Shown: positions 35,201 to 47,050 of the stretch, piece after piece
Position numbering within the stretch: the first letter of the stretch is position 1
Layout: each line of letters begins with the position of its first letter
DNA from: Stenogyne calaminthoides
Taxonomy: Eukaryota; Streptophyta; Magnoliopsida; Lamiales; Lamiaceae
NCBI GenBank assembly: GCA_037126765.1
Contig: JBBCBC010000025.1
Span: 11,563,639-11,627,638, forward strand
Length of the DNA stretch: 64,000 bases
Reading direction: 5' to 3'
Made by a program: the position numbers and the translations under genes
Notes under the pieces: generated by a model
Databases searched by the model: none
Told to the model about the DNA's origin: nothing
What the model saw: only the letters and a program-made list of their open reading frames with translations

Positions 35201-35677
35201 AGTTTTAAAGTTTAGATGGCTCATTCTCTTGTGCCAGAGCCAACTGCTGCTTTTGGAACTCTTAACAATCAGGCATGCATTTCTTGGACAACTGTTCCAA
35301 TCTGCAGTGTATATTGTTCCTTTCCTTGAACCAATTAACAAAATCTATTGAGTAACTCGATTCTTGATAGTGCATTGATCAGTCAAGAACTCAACACTGA
35401 ATCCGTTGTCATAGAATTGTGAAACCGATAACAAGTTGTGCTTTAAACCTTCGACATACGAGACTCCTGTAACCTGTACATCATCATTATCTAAGGTTCT
35501 GAATCCTCTGGTAAAACAAAATTTATCATCACCAAAGAGTACACGTGCGCCTTCTTGTTCTGTGTAAGAGCTAAGGAGATGTTTGCTTCCAGTCATGTGC
35601 CTTGAGCATCCACTATCGATGTACCATATAGTTTCTTGTACATCTCCTTTATTGGTCAAACCCACGCGAACCTGCAA
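32282..35677 (-). pseudogene. Element A pol: protease, integrase, reverse transcriptase, RNase H with scattered stops
   Basis: Nearly all in one minus frame, broken by about half a dozen stops (for example near 35345, 35105, 34013 and 32618). In order: protease WYIDSGCSRHMTGS (about 35620-35580); integrase zinc region WLWHKRMSHLNF and CVACQKGK (35250-35105); integrase core MDLFGPVTPL, RSDKGTEFMN and PQQNGVAERRNRT (35041-34720); reverse transcriptase with QMDVKNAFLNG, LYGLKQAPRAWYD and YVDDIIFGSP (about 33275-33246); RNase H with GYSDSDYGG, KSTSGTCQFLG and IEAEYMAAGSCC, and a tail ending GGLVSRTSWFS. Catalytic residues are mostly retained, so decay is by nonsense changes. The gag-to-pol junction near 35680 is frameshifted. 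Confidence 0.92.
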
Positions 35678-35682
35678 TCAGA

Positions 35683-38229
35683 TCAGGCTTTAGGTACCCC
35701 AGTAAAATCGGGTCTTGGGAGGTTAGAAGTACCTTTCGGGATCCAAACATATCTGGCACCTTTGTTGAAAACAGAGGGCTTGATGTGTCTCCCATAAACA
35801 TCTACATAATCATACGTCTCTTCATATGCAATCTGGTCAGTATGATTATTAGTGTGAGCCTTGGATGAATCAGAAGACTTGGGTTTTTTCATTGATATTT
35901 GTCTTCTTTTAATCCAGTGGGGCTCAGGTGCAGCAGCCCTAGGTTTCTGATTGTAAGGGTAGGTACGACTACTACCATTAAAAGATTCATATCTTTTTGG
36001 CATAGGTCTCAGCAGTTTACCCTTATCTTTCTTGTTAGGCAATTGGACCTAATTAGGTTTCAGATCAGATTTCCCTTTGAGAGGTTGTCTTTTCTGATTC
36101 CTAATCTGCTGATCAGGGTTCTTCTGTTGATTCCTCGGCTGATGCTTGATCAGTTGGGGTCCATTTATGTTCCCTTTCTGATCAGACATTTGCCTTTCCT
36201 GGTCAGCTGATCCTTTTCCCTTATCTGATACTGATTTGGCTCTTCGTGTATCTTGAACAGAAACTCATTTGATTACACTTTTCTGAAGTGAACCAGACGG
36301 GGCTTTTGAGGATACAGAAGGGTGTTCATACCCAATTCCCTTCTTATTAGTTGACGTATGAAAATAGTTGTTCAGATCTTGAACAGTCTTAGAAGATTTT
36401 GGTAAAACCTCTATTTTCTTATGCAAACTATCCTCACTTATTTTTAGACTCTCATGCAGTCAGAAGAGTTCATCAAACTTAGCTTAAAGGATTTTGAAAT
36501 CATCAGCTTGTTGTTTACTAATAGCTAGCTGTTCCTTAATCAGTTTATCCTGATCAGAAGAGCTGACTTTCAGAATTTCCAGTTCTGCAGTCATCTTCTG
36601 AGCAGTTTCAGCTGATTTTAGTTCAGCAGCTTTTCTGACAGCATTTTCTTCAACAAGCTGAATGTTCTCAATCCTTAGCTTGTCGTTCTCAGCTTCCACC
36701 AAGGTATAAGTGTCTACTGCATTGGAGAGATCATCAAGCAATTGCTCATTGTAGAGCTGCAGGTCAATCTCTCCAGCAGGTGTGCTTAGCACAGCTGGTG
36801 TGGAAATAGAAAACACAGATGGTTTAGACGATACCTCAGATTGATCTTCTTCCTTGGCCATGAGACAGATGTCGTCATCAGATGAGAACATCAGATAATC
36901 TACGTTGTTGAAGTCATCAGCATTGCTCATCAGGCAGAAGTCTTCCACAGATGAGTAACCAGAATCTTCTGATGGCAGATAAGAGTCATCTATTCCTGTA
37001 GTTTTAGCAACCATAGCTTTTCTGTCTCTGTATCGTTGCTCTCTTCAATTCCTCTTATCTTCTCTTTCTTTGGGGGTCAGGTCAGGGCAGTCTGCACTAT
37101 AGTGACCTGGTTTATGGCAATTGAAGCATACTCCTCTCTCTACTGAACTTCTTCTGGCAGGTGAGTCATGTCTTCTGTATGATCTGTCAGGTGACTTCCC
37201 AGCCTGTCTCTGATCTGAATATCTCCTTTCTGATTTGTCATTTTCAACACGATCATCTCTTTTATTTTCTCTTTGGTCGTCTCTTCTGTCATCAGATATG
37301 TTTCTTTCCTGCGATCTGTCAGACGATCTTCTATCTCTTCCTCTGCTATTCTGATAGTCTTTGTAGAATCTTCTATACTTTCCCAATTGAATGTTTGATC
37401 TTTCAAGCTTTCTGGTGAGTAGAGCAATCTGTTCAGCTTGACTTACAATATTTCCAATAGGCTCAGAAGATTTTGAGCAGTTGTCTCCTGCTTTGAATGC
37501 TACTGCTTTTGTTTTTGCAGGTGTGGTTTCGGCAGATGACTCATCATCATCCTCTTTCCCTCTCTCAATTAGGTCGAATTCATGGGCTTTAAAATTTAAG
37601 AAAAAAATGCTCGGCTTCATCTTTGTTATATCTTGGCAGTCCTTGATCACAGTAACCTTCATATCCCATTTCTTTGTTAAAGATCTCAGAATCATGTAGT
37701 TGATGTCTTTGTCGGTCATTTCTCGTCCTAACTCTCTGAGCTTGTTGATCTACATGGTAATCCTTCCATCTAACTCGTTGATTGTCTCGTTGGGCAGCAT
37801 CTTCAGTTTCTCAAACTTAACCAGTTCGGCCTGTAATCTGCTGTCCTTTATCTGATCGTTTCCTTCGCATATCTCAGCTAGAGTGTCCCACATCTGCTTC
37901 GCAGTCTTGAGGTATTTGATCTTTTCTCTGGTTATCTTGTCCATCGTCTTCATGATGATGTGTCTGGCCACAGTATCCAGATTAGATAATTTTCTTTCCT
38001 CAGCATCCATTAAAGCAGGACTCTTTCTGATTCTGGATCCAACTGGAAATTCTGGATCACCTCCTTCGGCTGGATTGTAGTGGTAGATAATGATTGGTTC
38101 TTGTTCAAGAACTTCCATCATTCTGCTGCTTATAGCTCCCAGATGATTGCTCATGAGTATGACCCAATCTGCATATTCATCAATAGAAAACTTGGGTAGA
38201 TCATGATATATACTAGATGTATTATCCAT
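35683..38229 (-). pseudogene. Element A gag with one zinc knuckle, in-frame stops
   Basis: Same frame from 38229 (MDNTSSIYHDLPKFSIDEY) to 35683, interrupted by in-frame stops at about 37750, 37045, 36484, 36268 and 36050. The first part is a UBN2-type gag core (LDTVARHIIMKTMDKITREK, QMWDTLAEICEG). A basic, Arg/Asp-rich region and the knuckle CFNCHKPGHYSADC (about 37125-37084) follow. An acidic coiled-coil stretch comes next (VEAENDKLRIENIQLVEENA). The remainder is linker before the protease. All breaks are single-codon stops rather than indels. Confidence 0.9.
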
Positions 38230-38362
38230 GCTTAGTGAGTTTTTGAAAACAGATGAAGTTTTTTTTTTTAAAATGGTTTTTCAAGATCTGTTCAAGTGAC
38301 CACAATGGTTCTTCCTCAAGAACCGAAGATACTCAAAGCCAGTGGTCCGTAGAACCACTTCT

Positions 38363-38373
38363 CTGATACCACT
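38363..38373 (-). other. Primer-binding site of element A
   Basis: Minus strand right after the 5' LTR reads AG then TGGTATCAGAG, the complement of the 3' end of initiator methionine tRNA, standard for copia elements. Confidence 0.88.
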
Positions 38374-39878
38374 TGTAGGTCCCGAACGGGTTTCGTGAGG
38401 GCAGAATTCTAGAGGGGAGGGAGGGGTGAATAGACTTCTGAAAACTTTTCGTGCAAGATCAGGTGTGATGGCAGGTTGTCTGATCAGAGTATGAGTGTAT
38501 CAGTTTGGACTGATATCCAACTTACTGATCGCCTGATGACTGATCAGTTCGGTGTCTATCAGTTTAACTGATGTGCGGAAGCTAGTTTTTAACCCGTGTG
38601 AAAAACCAGTTTTATAAGATTAGATTCTGAAGTCGGTTTTCAATCAGATGACCAAAGTGTCAAACTGGTCAGATCAGTTGCTTGATGCAAACTGATCCTA
38701 ACTCAGAATATGTATGTAGTTTGAACTCGGTTGTGTGCAATAGTGTAAAGCAGTAAAGAGCAAGTAAATACACACAAGATTTTTATAGTGGTTCGGATAA
38801 CCAGTCCTACGTCCACTCTTCCCTATCACAAGGGGCACCAACTTAACCAACTGGACTTAGTTTATTGTGTTAGTCCAACACATTACAACCAACAGATGTT
38901 TTAAGAGTTCTCACTCAACCGATCCCAGAAATCAGAACTAGAAACCCTAGTCTGAAATATTGCAAAACAAACTTAACCTAACTTTTGGGTTTGGGTAAAG
39001 ATTTGTTGTTGTTCCAACTGGAAATCTATCCTAGTATTTATGTAGCCTAAAGCTAGAGGATGAGATTTCAATGCTAAGAACAATGGGATGAACACTTAGA
39101 AATATTCTTCAAATTTATGTTCTTCGTGAGGAAATTGCTATGGATTGAGCTTGATGATAATTTCCGTGTCTTCACTCTGAAGAGCAATTCCATATTTATA
39201 GACCTCGAAATCAAAGAGCCGTTGGAGAGCAATTTGAATTTCAGGCTATTTTTGGTAGGTTGCAGGATTGATGTTACGTGCTTCAGGGACGGCATGGCCG
39301 AAAGCGTGTGTGTTTATCCTTTATAGTCGTTTGACTTAGCACCGCCGAATCCCGCAGTGTCAGCCTAGTACATACGTGTCAAACCCAGATTGGCTAACAA
39401 GAACACTTATTCAGTGTTTGTTCACCAACTAAAGTTGACATTCTTCTGGTCTGGTTTACACCGTATGTTTCTGCTTATCACTTTGCTGACTTGGCAGAAC
39501 TGATCACCACTTCTACTGATCAGTCGCCTTGAGTCTACTGATATGGTTGTCTTAGCTTCAACCAATCGACTCTGTTGATGTCTTCATATAGTAGGTCTTC
39601 TGGTCTTAAAGTAAAGTCTTATTACTTTCTTTACTGATCTTTCGCTGCTGATCTTCGTTATTGATCTACCATTACTGATCTTCCGCTATTGATCTTTGCT
39701 ACTGATCTTCACTTGACTTGTGCAACTTGAGTTCTTCTTTAAGAATGACCTAGTCTAATACATCAGTTGTCTAACATGTTCAGCTGGTTTCCTATCATAT
39801 CATCAGTCGACTAACAGGTTCGACTTGTCCTATTACAACTGTTTTGGAACTTCCATCAAAACTATAAATTTCCCAGCA
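38374..39878 (-). repeat. 5' LTR of element A
   Basis: 1505 bp, TGTAGGTCCC...TTTCCCAGCA on the plus strand, closely matching 4288-5787. Target duplication GTGAT follows at 39879-39883. The TATA box on the minus strand (CTATAAATATGG, about 39188-39199) is conserved. Confidence 0.95.
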
Positions 39879-40216
39879 GTGATTGTCAAGAGGTAAAAGA
39901 GGAAGGTTTTTTCGACTCATTGGACGATGAACTGGTCGGTGAAGAGGGACAGGGACGGGAGGAAGCAATAAACGACGAGAAAGATGGAGGTGAAAGGGTA
40001 GATGCAGGTAGGCTACGCGTTGGAGGAACTTAAGGCACAGCGAAGGACTTGGTGGAGGCGGTCAGTGAGGTTGATAGGGGCGGTACCCCTGAAGGCATCG
40101 CGCTTGGTGATGCAGTAGATGGAGCGCCATCCACGGTTACGCATGCGGTAACCGATCACCACGTCTTCTGTTACAGACCCCATCCCAACTGCTCTCCCCA
40201 TTCGGACCCATAAATT
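39879..40216 (-). pseudogene. CSLD: CSLD exon D, 5' part, frameshifted and split by element A
   Basis: Minus strand shows YGSEWGEQLGW, then with lost bases SVTEDVVIGYRMRNRGWRS, IYCITKRDAFRGTAP and INLTDRLHQVLRC. The general-base TED motif is present. The QxxRW product-binding motif reads QVLRC. About 15-19 codons that normally follow (the segment with EIFFS) are missing, and LKFLQR then continues in another frame. A second indel precedes IYPFTSIFLVVYCFLP, and a TGA ends that frame in FIVQ-stop. The exon is cut at ATCAC by element A and resumes at 4287. There is no clear AG acceptor on the right, so that splice site may also be lost. Confidence 0.9.
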
Positions 40217-40783
40217 TTTTCATCATGTATGTATAATGTACATACGGTAGGATTTTGGACTTTGCAATCTCAAAGTTTTAATTTAGTAGCATGTCACCTT
40301 ATATTATATATTCTTTTGTACCACTAAGATAGACTCATTTACATTTTCACACGGATGAAGAAGAAATATTAAATACTACCTCCTTTCCTTTTTAAGTGTC
40401 CCATTTATTCAAAATGTTAATTTATTCTTATTTATCACCCTACTATTTCTGAGAAAAAATTGTCCTTGTTCTTCCAACAATGTCTTTAATATATAGTACC
40501 AATATAATAAATGTGCACCATTAATACTAAAACACAATAAAGAAGGGTACAAGAGTCTTTTGATACATTAATAAATGAGAAAATTGATTTGTGTGAATGG
40601 ATAGAATGAGACAGATGCAAATGATCAAATGGAGTATTATTGGAATTATAATTTTCTCCCACATTGTTCCTTGTTTACACTTACACAAGATGGAATAAAT
40701 GTTAAATGTCCTTTGAAATTTTGGTAAAAGCAAGTGCATTAAATGGAAATATTTTATCGAACGAAGACTTATTTTTCCTATTG
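40217..40783. other. CSLD intron, possible decayed Stowaway-like repeat
   Basis: AT-rich intron. Near 40377 the words TACCTCCTTTCCTTTTTAAG and TGTCCC resemble one end of a Stowaway/mariner MITE, and GGGACAC near 47230, beyond element E, could be part of its other end; the match is too weak to fix borders. Confidence 0.35.
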
Positions 40784-40788
40784 ATAAG

Positions 40789-40943
40789 TGTAAAGATAAG
40801 TGAATGATCACCAATGATGTGGTGATTGAAGAATTCCACTATATGTATGTAATTACAGAGTGTACAACAATATCTACCAATAATTAAGGAATTACAAAAG
40901 AATAAAATTTATTCCTAAAATACATGGTCAAACATCCCTAATA
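40789..40943 (-). repeat. 3' LTR of element E (left)
   Basis: 155 bp, TGTAAAGATAAG...CATCCCTAATA on the plus strand. It is preceded on the minus strand by the purine tract GCGGGGG. Confidence 0.88.
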
Positions 40944-42835
40944 CCCCCGCAAGCGCTGCGTGGGATGAAGGCACACGCGAAGCTCGGACCGAAGAAACTC
41001 AAAAGCTGGACTAGGGAGACTTTTGGTGAAGATGTCCGCAAGTTGGAGATGAGACGGAACAAACTGAGTGGAAATCTTACCGGAGGAAACCAATTCTCGA
41101 ACAAAGTGATAATCGAGATCAATGTGTTTGGCACGTTTATGTGCCACTGGATTCTGACTCAGAAATATAGCACTCTTGTTATCACAAAGAAGAGTCGGAC
41201 GAGAGGACGATTTGATTCTGAGTTCACCAAGGAGATTGGTGAGCCAGACAAGTTCAGCTACTGCATTGGCCATAGCACGATACTCATATTCACAACTCGA
41301 ACGGGCCACTGTGGGTTACTTCTTAGCACTCCAAGAAACAAGATTATCCCCAAGAAAAATCGAATACCCATAAGTAGAGCGACGTGTCTCAATACAACGA
41401 GCCCAATCAGCATCAGAGTAACCAACAACAGAAGGCGTAGAGCACTTGGTAAACGAGAGGCCAAAATGGATTGTGCCTTTCACATAACGCAAAATCCGCT
41501 TCACAGCATTGACATGATCAACCGTGGGAGAATGAAGGAATTGACTGACGACATTCACAGCATAAGACAAATACGGACAAGTGATAGTCAAATACTGAAG
41601 AGCCCCAACTAATGATCGATAGAGAGAAGGGTCGTAAAATGGAGTACCATCACTAACCAGAACCTCCCCAACCGATAAGGGAGTGGCAATAGGTTTGGAA
41701 TCCACTAGAGCAGCACGATCAAGAATGTCATGGCATATTTGGCTTGCCCAACAAATAGACCGTCCAAAGTGTACGAGACCTCGAGCCCAAGAAAATAATT
41801 AAGGTGCCCCAAATCCTTAATCTTAAACTCCTTGTGCGTGCGGGTAATGAAATCTTTTAACATACCCTCATCATTACCTGTCACAATAATATCATCGACA
41901 TACAACAAAAGGTATATCACTGAAGTACCTCAAAATAAATAGAACAAAGAAAAATCAGAGCGACTCTGGCAGAACTCCAAACTCCGAAGAAAGGTACTGA
42001 AATGCTGGAACCAAGCAAGAGGTGCTTGTTTGAGGCCGTAAAGTGCTTTCTTAAGCCGACACACATGATCTAGATGATGAGGATCTATGAAACTGGGAGG
42101 CTGTGCCATAAAGACAGGTTCATCAAGAATCCCATTAAGAAAGGCATTCTTAACATCAAGCTAATGTAAGGACCACTGATGATGAACAACAAGAGCCAAA
42201 ATTACTCTAACAGTGGAGGCTTTGACAACCGAGCTGAAGGTGTGATGAAAATCAGTCCCTGGAACTTGAGTAAATCCTTGAGCAACAAGACGAGCCTTGT
42301 GACGCTCAATGGAACCATCAGCATGAAACTTGGTACGAAAGACCCATTTCAAACCAACAATATTAGTGCCCGGAGGACGAGGCACCAAATCCCAAGTGTG
42401 GTTGTCTCGGAGAGCATCAATTTCTTCTTGCATAGCAGAAACCCATTCCGGAGATTTAATTGCAGATTTAAAACCACGGGGCTCGGAGGAAGCAACCAAG
42501 GCTGAGAGCAAAGTCATAGTGGAAATATCAACCGGGTAGCGGGGTTTAAAAATCACAGCACGCGCACGAGTAAGCATGGGATGGACCGCAACCGGCGGAT
42601 TAGGAATGGGCTTCCCTACAGAGCGGCGCCGCACCAGTTTGCTTCGGCAAGCGCCGGGCCGATCGGGGCCGGTGGCGGTCTTTCGATCAGCGACGGGTGG
42701 TAACCCAGGCTGGGCCTCGGCATCATCCGAGACAGGAAGCCGACGGGCAGGGGAGCCGAGAGCAGTAGGCGGAGTGGATGAAGCTGATGCTGGCGACACA
42801 GATGGACTAGTTCGGGATAAGGGTGGGATGGCCAC
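40938..42835 (-). pseudogene. Element E reverse transcriptase and RNase H, frameshifted
   Basis: Minus strand: 42835-42161 has a low-complexity Pro/Ser linker and then AMQEEIDALRDNHTWDLVPR, LKWVFRTK and HKARLVAQGFTQ (reverse-transcriptase fingers). After a stop near 42160 come a short frame with KKALYGLKQAPLAWFQHF-like sequence near 42060-42000, then LLLYVDDIIVTG (about 41915-41880, catalytic YVDD), DLGHLNYFLGLEV, RSLVGALQYLT and RYVKGTIHFGL. RNase H is at 41440-40938 with GYSDADWA, STYGYSIFLG, CEYEYRAMANA, LLCDNKSAIFLS and a tail CLHPTQRLRGY. Breaks at about 42160, 41940, 41705 and 41310. It was the copying enzyme of E. Confidence 0.9.
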
Positions 42836-43055
42836 GCTATCAAGAAAACTCGAGCATCCAAGTCGGACAAAGATGAGGTAGACGGTGCTCTAGAGAAAGA
42901 AAAGCACAACTCATCAAACTGTGCATGACGAGTAGTAAAAACCCTTGAAGAATCCGGATCAAGACAACAAAATCCCTTGTGCATACTGTTGTAACCAATA
43001 AAAATGGTCTGCTCCGAGGTGCAAGCTTGTAATCAACATAATCATGAAGAAACTG

Positions 43056-44219
43056 TTAAACCCGACAACCAAACGGTTTGAAGTTCGAATAGTTTGGAAC
43101 GGACCCAAACAGAACCTCAAATGGCGATAAGTTATGCAAGACTGAGGATGGTAAACTGTTGATAACGTAAACGGCTGTAGTAAAAGCATCAAACCACAAA
43201 TATGCCGGAGCATGTGCATGAAACATCATAGAAAGACCTGTTTCAGAGATATGATGATGCTTACGTTCTGCACGATCATTCTGCTGTGGAGTATATGGGC
43301 ATGACAAACGATGAAAAATGCCATGCTGAGACATAAACTAACGAACACGAGAGTTAACAAACTCAGTACCACCATCACTCTGAAAGACCTTAATAGTAGT
43401 AGAAAATTGATTGCAAACAAAGGCATGAAACCGTACCAATATATCATAAAAATCAGATTTAGCACGCATCGGATAAATCCATGAGAAACGAGAAAAATCA
43501 TCCACAAAGGCAACGTAGTATTTAAACCCATCTGAATTAGTAATTGGAGCAGGACCCCACAAATCACAGTGAATTAATTCAAGAACAGCAGAAGCACGCT
43601 TTTCATTCAAAACAAATGACAACTGTTTACTCTTTGCTAACTGACAAGAGGAACAAATATTCGGATTCGGTAAAAGAGACGAAACATTAAGATGTCCTAA
43701 TTTATTTAATAATGAAATAACAGGAAATGGGACATGCCCCAGGCGTAAATGCCACAAATCAAAACTAGCCTTCAATGATTTACTTCGAATAGCAGCAACT
43801 AAGGCTGGAGCACTCCGATCAAGCAAGTATAGACCTTTATCACACCTTCCCTGAGCCAGAATTGCCTTTGTGACCCGATTCTGAATCGCAAAGAAATTAT
43901 CAGAGAAAAAGATGTCAACAGGATAATCCGCAGTTAATTTGCTGATAGACAATAGGTTTTTAGTGATATGGGGCGCAACCAAGACATCCAATAAGTTAAC
44001 ACCTGGAGACAATTTAGATGTACCAATATGCGATATATTAAGAGCATTCCCATTACCAACTATAACTGAACCATTAGCAGTATACAGCTCATAAGAGTCA
44101 AGGGCAGATTGTTGATTCATCATATGGGCAGATGCGCCAGAGTCTAAGTACCAGTCCGGAGCAGTGTCCGAAACATTGCAGGAGAAGCTGAAAGCCTGTG
44201 CAAGATTAGCAGAAGACAT
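43056..44219 (-). pseudogene. Element E protease and integrase
   Basis: Minus strand: DWYLDSGASAHMMNQ (protease DSG, about 44155-44111), pre-integrase FDLWHLRLGHVPF and CSSCQLAKSKQ (zinc ligands), integrase core IHCDLWGPAP and FQSDGGTEFVN. A stop follows near 43336 in place of a coding triplet, then SQHGIFHRLSCPYTPQQNDRAERKHH in the next frame, where the usual PQQNG reads PQQND. The frame is lost again near 43056. Confidence 0.88.
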
Positions 44220-44229
44220 AGCATTACGA

Positions 44230-45196
44230 GCAGTAATAAATTGAGGACATTTATCAGCATAATGTTCCCCACGACAGATTTGACAACGAGGTGGACGACG
44301 GCCACGTTGCCATTCTGAGCACCCTGAGAAAAGTTAGAGTTTCCATGAAACCTATGTTGTTGGCGAAAACCCTGCTGCTGAAAATTACGACCACCAAAGT
44401 TGCCACTAGAAGAACCCGAACCACCATTGTTCAAACCATTAGAGTGGCGATTGCCATTGCCAGAGTTCGAATTATGGCCACCAGAATTTCCAAAGTTTCG
44501 ACCATTATTATTTTTGCTCCCAGCATTCTAAGCAGTAAAGGCAGCCAGGCTTTGCATGGTGCCCTCCATAGCCCGTATCATCGACTCATATTGGCGCGCT
44601 TGATGAAGTAAATCCCGAAAGACGGGCAGCTTGTCCAAGGCCATACAAGTATCAGCAAAAATAGCAAAAGGAAGACCTAAGCCACGCAAGAACCAATGAC
44701 CCTTATCGGCGTCATCAACAGGCCGACCAATAGCCGAGAGTTGGTCACATAAATTCTTGAATTTCTTGCCATAATCGTCAACAGAGAGCTCACCCTTGCG
44801 TAGAGATAATAGTTCTTCACGCAATTGATGAGTGTGGGCAGCCGAAATGTCAGAGAAAACAGCCTTGAGAGTTGTCCAAGATGAGTGAGACGTGGTGCAT
44901 TCGAGAACCTCAAAAGCGGCATCCACAGATAAAGATGAAAATAGCACGCTCAGTAATTTCTTATCTTTCATTCGCCAAACGGCATAATCCGGATTAGAAG
45001 ACTGCTCGCCGAATGCAGAGAGAACAGTGGGAGACGGCGGCACCGCCGAGCCATCGAGAAAGCCCATTAGGTCAAAGCACTCGGCCATATACGTGCATTG
45101 ACGATACCACATGAGATAGGTCGATGGTTCCAATTTGATCGAAACCATATTGATCATAGTAGTTACCGGAAGAGAGTCTAAAGGAGCAGCGGCCAT
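44230..45196 (-). pseudogene. Element E gag with one zinc knuckle
   Basis: A clean 222-codon frame 45196-44528 (MAAAPLDSLPVTTMINMVS) contains the UBN2 gag core: LEPSTYLMWYRQ, HQLREELLSLRKGELS and YGKKFKNLCDQLS. After a stop the Asn/Gly/Gln-rich linker follows in another frame (44434 onward), and the knuckle CQICRGEHYADKC (CX2CX4HX4C) lies at about 44285-44247. Gag forms the virus-like particle of the element in the cytoplasm. Confidence 0.88.
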
Positions 45197-45327
45197 GTCA
45201 ACTAGAGCGGAGGACGTGTGATGAAGAAGGATTAGCGGAAGACCTGGGCGATTCTAAAAAAAATCACAGAGAGAGGGTGTGCCGAATTAGGTTTCAGAGA
45301 AGGGAGATTGGAGGGGGTTTGTGTTAG

Positions 45328-47050
45328 TGTTAGTGTCCTAGAGACAATCTATTGTAAGGACATAATACTCGATGATATTCAGTTTGATTTAATATTATAG
45401 TTCATTTAATATTAATGTATGGCAATACACTTGTTTGAATATCATGTTTGATTGTTTGCATTATTCATGCAAGTGTTCCCATGAGTCATCGTTGTCATTG
45501 AGGTTGTGAGAACTCAGATGACTTAAGCATGATTCTCGAATGGCCCCGATCAAGGATCATCAAGAATGGGATATTGATGATGCAATGGAGATTGGTGTGC
45601 GATCTGCATCATACTCTTATAGAGTGTAGTAAGATCTCACTTACTACGAGATACTAGGTATCTCATGATGGATGCACAAATACCTTAGAGGGTATTGGTA
45701 TACCCATCCGAGAAATCATTTGATGTATTTCCACTATATGTGTCTACGGGTTTCTCGATTAGTGGGAGCGATGCGACACTCCTTTGACTTGAGGTTAATA
45801 CGCACGACATGTGTGGAGTGATGAACTTTGACCATGACCGACACTTGCACCCGTCTATGGGTAGATATGGCTTGGATTGGGTTCATCACGAAGTGCATGT
45901 GCGTGGTAGTTGAGCCAAGAATAGGATTCATTCCTCAATGTGGATTTAGAGAGAATATTCATCTTCTCATCATAATTGGATCAAAGTCATCGGCCGATGC
46001 ACATCAACTTAGACTTTGTGGCTAAGTGTGAAATACATGATCAATTAGTGATTAGAGATAATATGATTAAGTTATTTGAATAGACACTTCATCATGTTCT
46101 AGACTTAATCGAGTATTCGCAAATGAAAGGACGAAATCGTAATAGTCCATGTTTCTGTTACAGGTAGTTGCACGTTTCTCGCAACGTACCTCATATATTG
46201 AGAATGTCTGATTTATTGTCTAGGGTTAAATTAAGACCATTAGTTTGACTAATCACTCGATATATGAGAGCCTACGGGTCACACAACAAGTAGTTCCCTT
46301 TTATGGATTATAGTTGGTTGATTAAATATTAAATTGGATTTAATATTTAATTTATGGAGAATTAATTAATAATAGATTAATTTGGAATTAAATATTATTA
46401 ATGTTTAATTAAATTGGATTTAATTAAATAAGAATTCCCAATAATAATATATGGAGTTTTATTGTAGGATTTAATATATATGGAATCAAATCCGTAGAGA
46501 TTTGATATACATGGGAATTAAATCCGTAGAGATTTTATATGTGGAAAATAGATCTAAGAGATTTATTTAAATAAAGATTAGGGATTTTATTTTCCAATCA
46601 GGTTAGCTTAAGATTTATGTTGGGTCTCTCCTATATATATGAGCTCTTGGGAATCCATAATACGGTTGTTCAAATTCTCTCCATAAAATCTAGAGTTAGA
46701 ATTTTCCTAGCAAATTCATCTCGGGATTCAACGCTGGCAAATCTGTGCAAGTCTGTAAACGGGGATTACGTGGATACCATAATAGAGAAATATGCGTACG
46801 ATTTACTGTAAGATTTCTCTTTATGTTTACACGTATTTAATTATGCAATTATATGTTCGTTGTTGTTGAACTGTTTAATTCCGCTACGCATGTATTACGT
46901 GTTTACGTGCCTCTAAAATCCAACAGTGGTATCAGAGCTCAGACTCTTTGTTTTAATTGCATGAATTAAAATTGGTTTTATAAATAATTTTTTTTTATGA
47001 AACCGGGGCACGGCTTTTGTTGGACAAAAGGACCGCACCCTTTTATTTGT
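45328..47050 (+). mobile_element. Element F: truncated LTR retrotransposon (5' LTR, PBS, leader) in the leader of E
   Basis: LTR about 45328-46925 (starts TGTTAGTGTC, ends AAAATCCAACA) with a TATA box CCTATATATATGAG near 46629. It is followed directly by the plus-strand PBS TGGTATCAGAGC (46927-46938). About 110 bp of leader remains, including two copies of TTGTTGGACAAAAGGA at about 47018 and 47047, and it then runs straight into the 5' LTR of E. Internal genes and 3' LTR are gone, apparently by a deletion that also removed the PBS of E. Confidence 0.75.

Larger units (their letters stand above)
4288..39878 (-). mobile_element. Element A: Sirevirus-like Ty1/copia retrotransposon, with element B nested in it
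   Basis: Boundaries are set by LTRs of about 1.5 kb (4288-5787 and 38374-39878) and a 5-bp target duplication GTGAT (4283-4287, 39879-39883). On the minus strand the order is 5' LTR, PBS, gag with a zinc knuckle, protease, integrase, reverse transcriptase, RNase H, a non-coding or plus-strand segment, a large third ORF, PPT, 3' LTR. A third ORF after RNase H plus long LTRs is characteristic of the Sirevirus/Maximus lineage. Without B and the extra 5' leader copy attached to it, A is about 13.5 kb. Gag and pol run mostly in two frames interrupted by scattered stops, so it is no longer autonomous. It landed inside CSLD exon D. Confidence 0.93.

Noticed and set aside
42161..42881. Plus-strand frames in the GC-richer part of element E
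   Set aside because: They are antisense shadows of the Pro/Ser/Ala-rich linker and reverse transcriptase of E.
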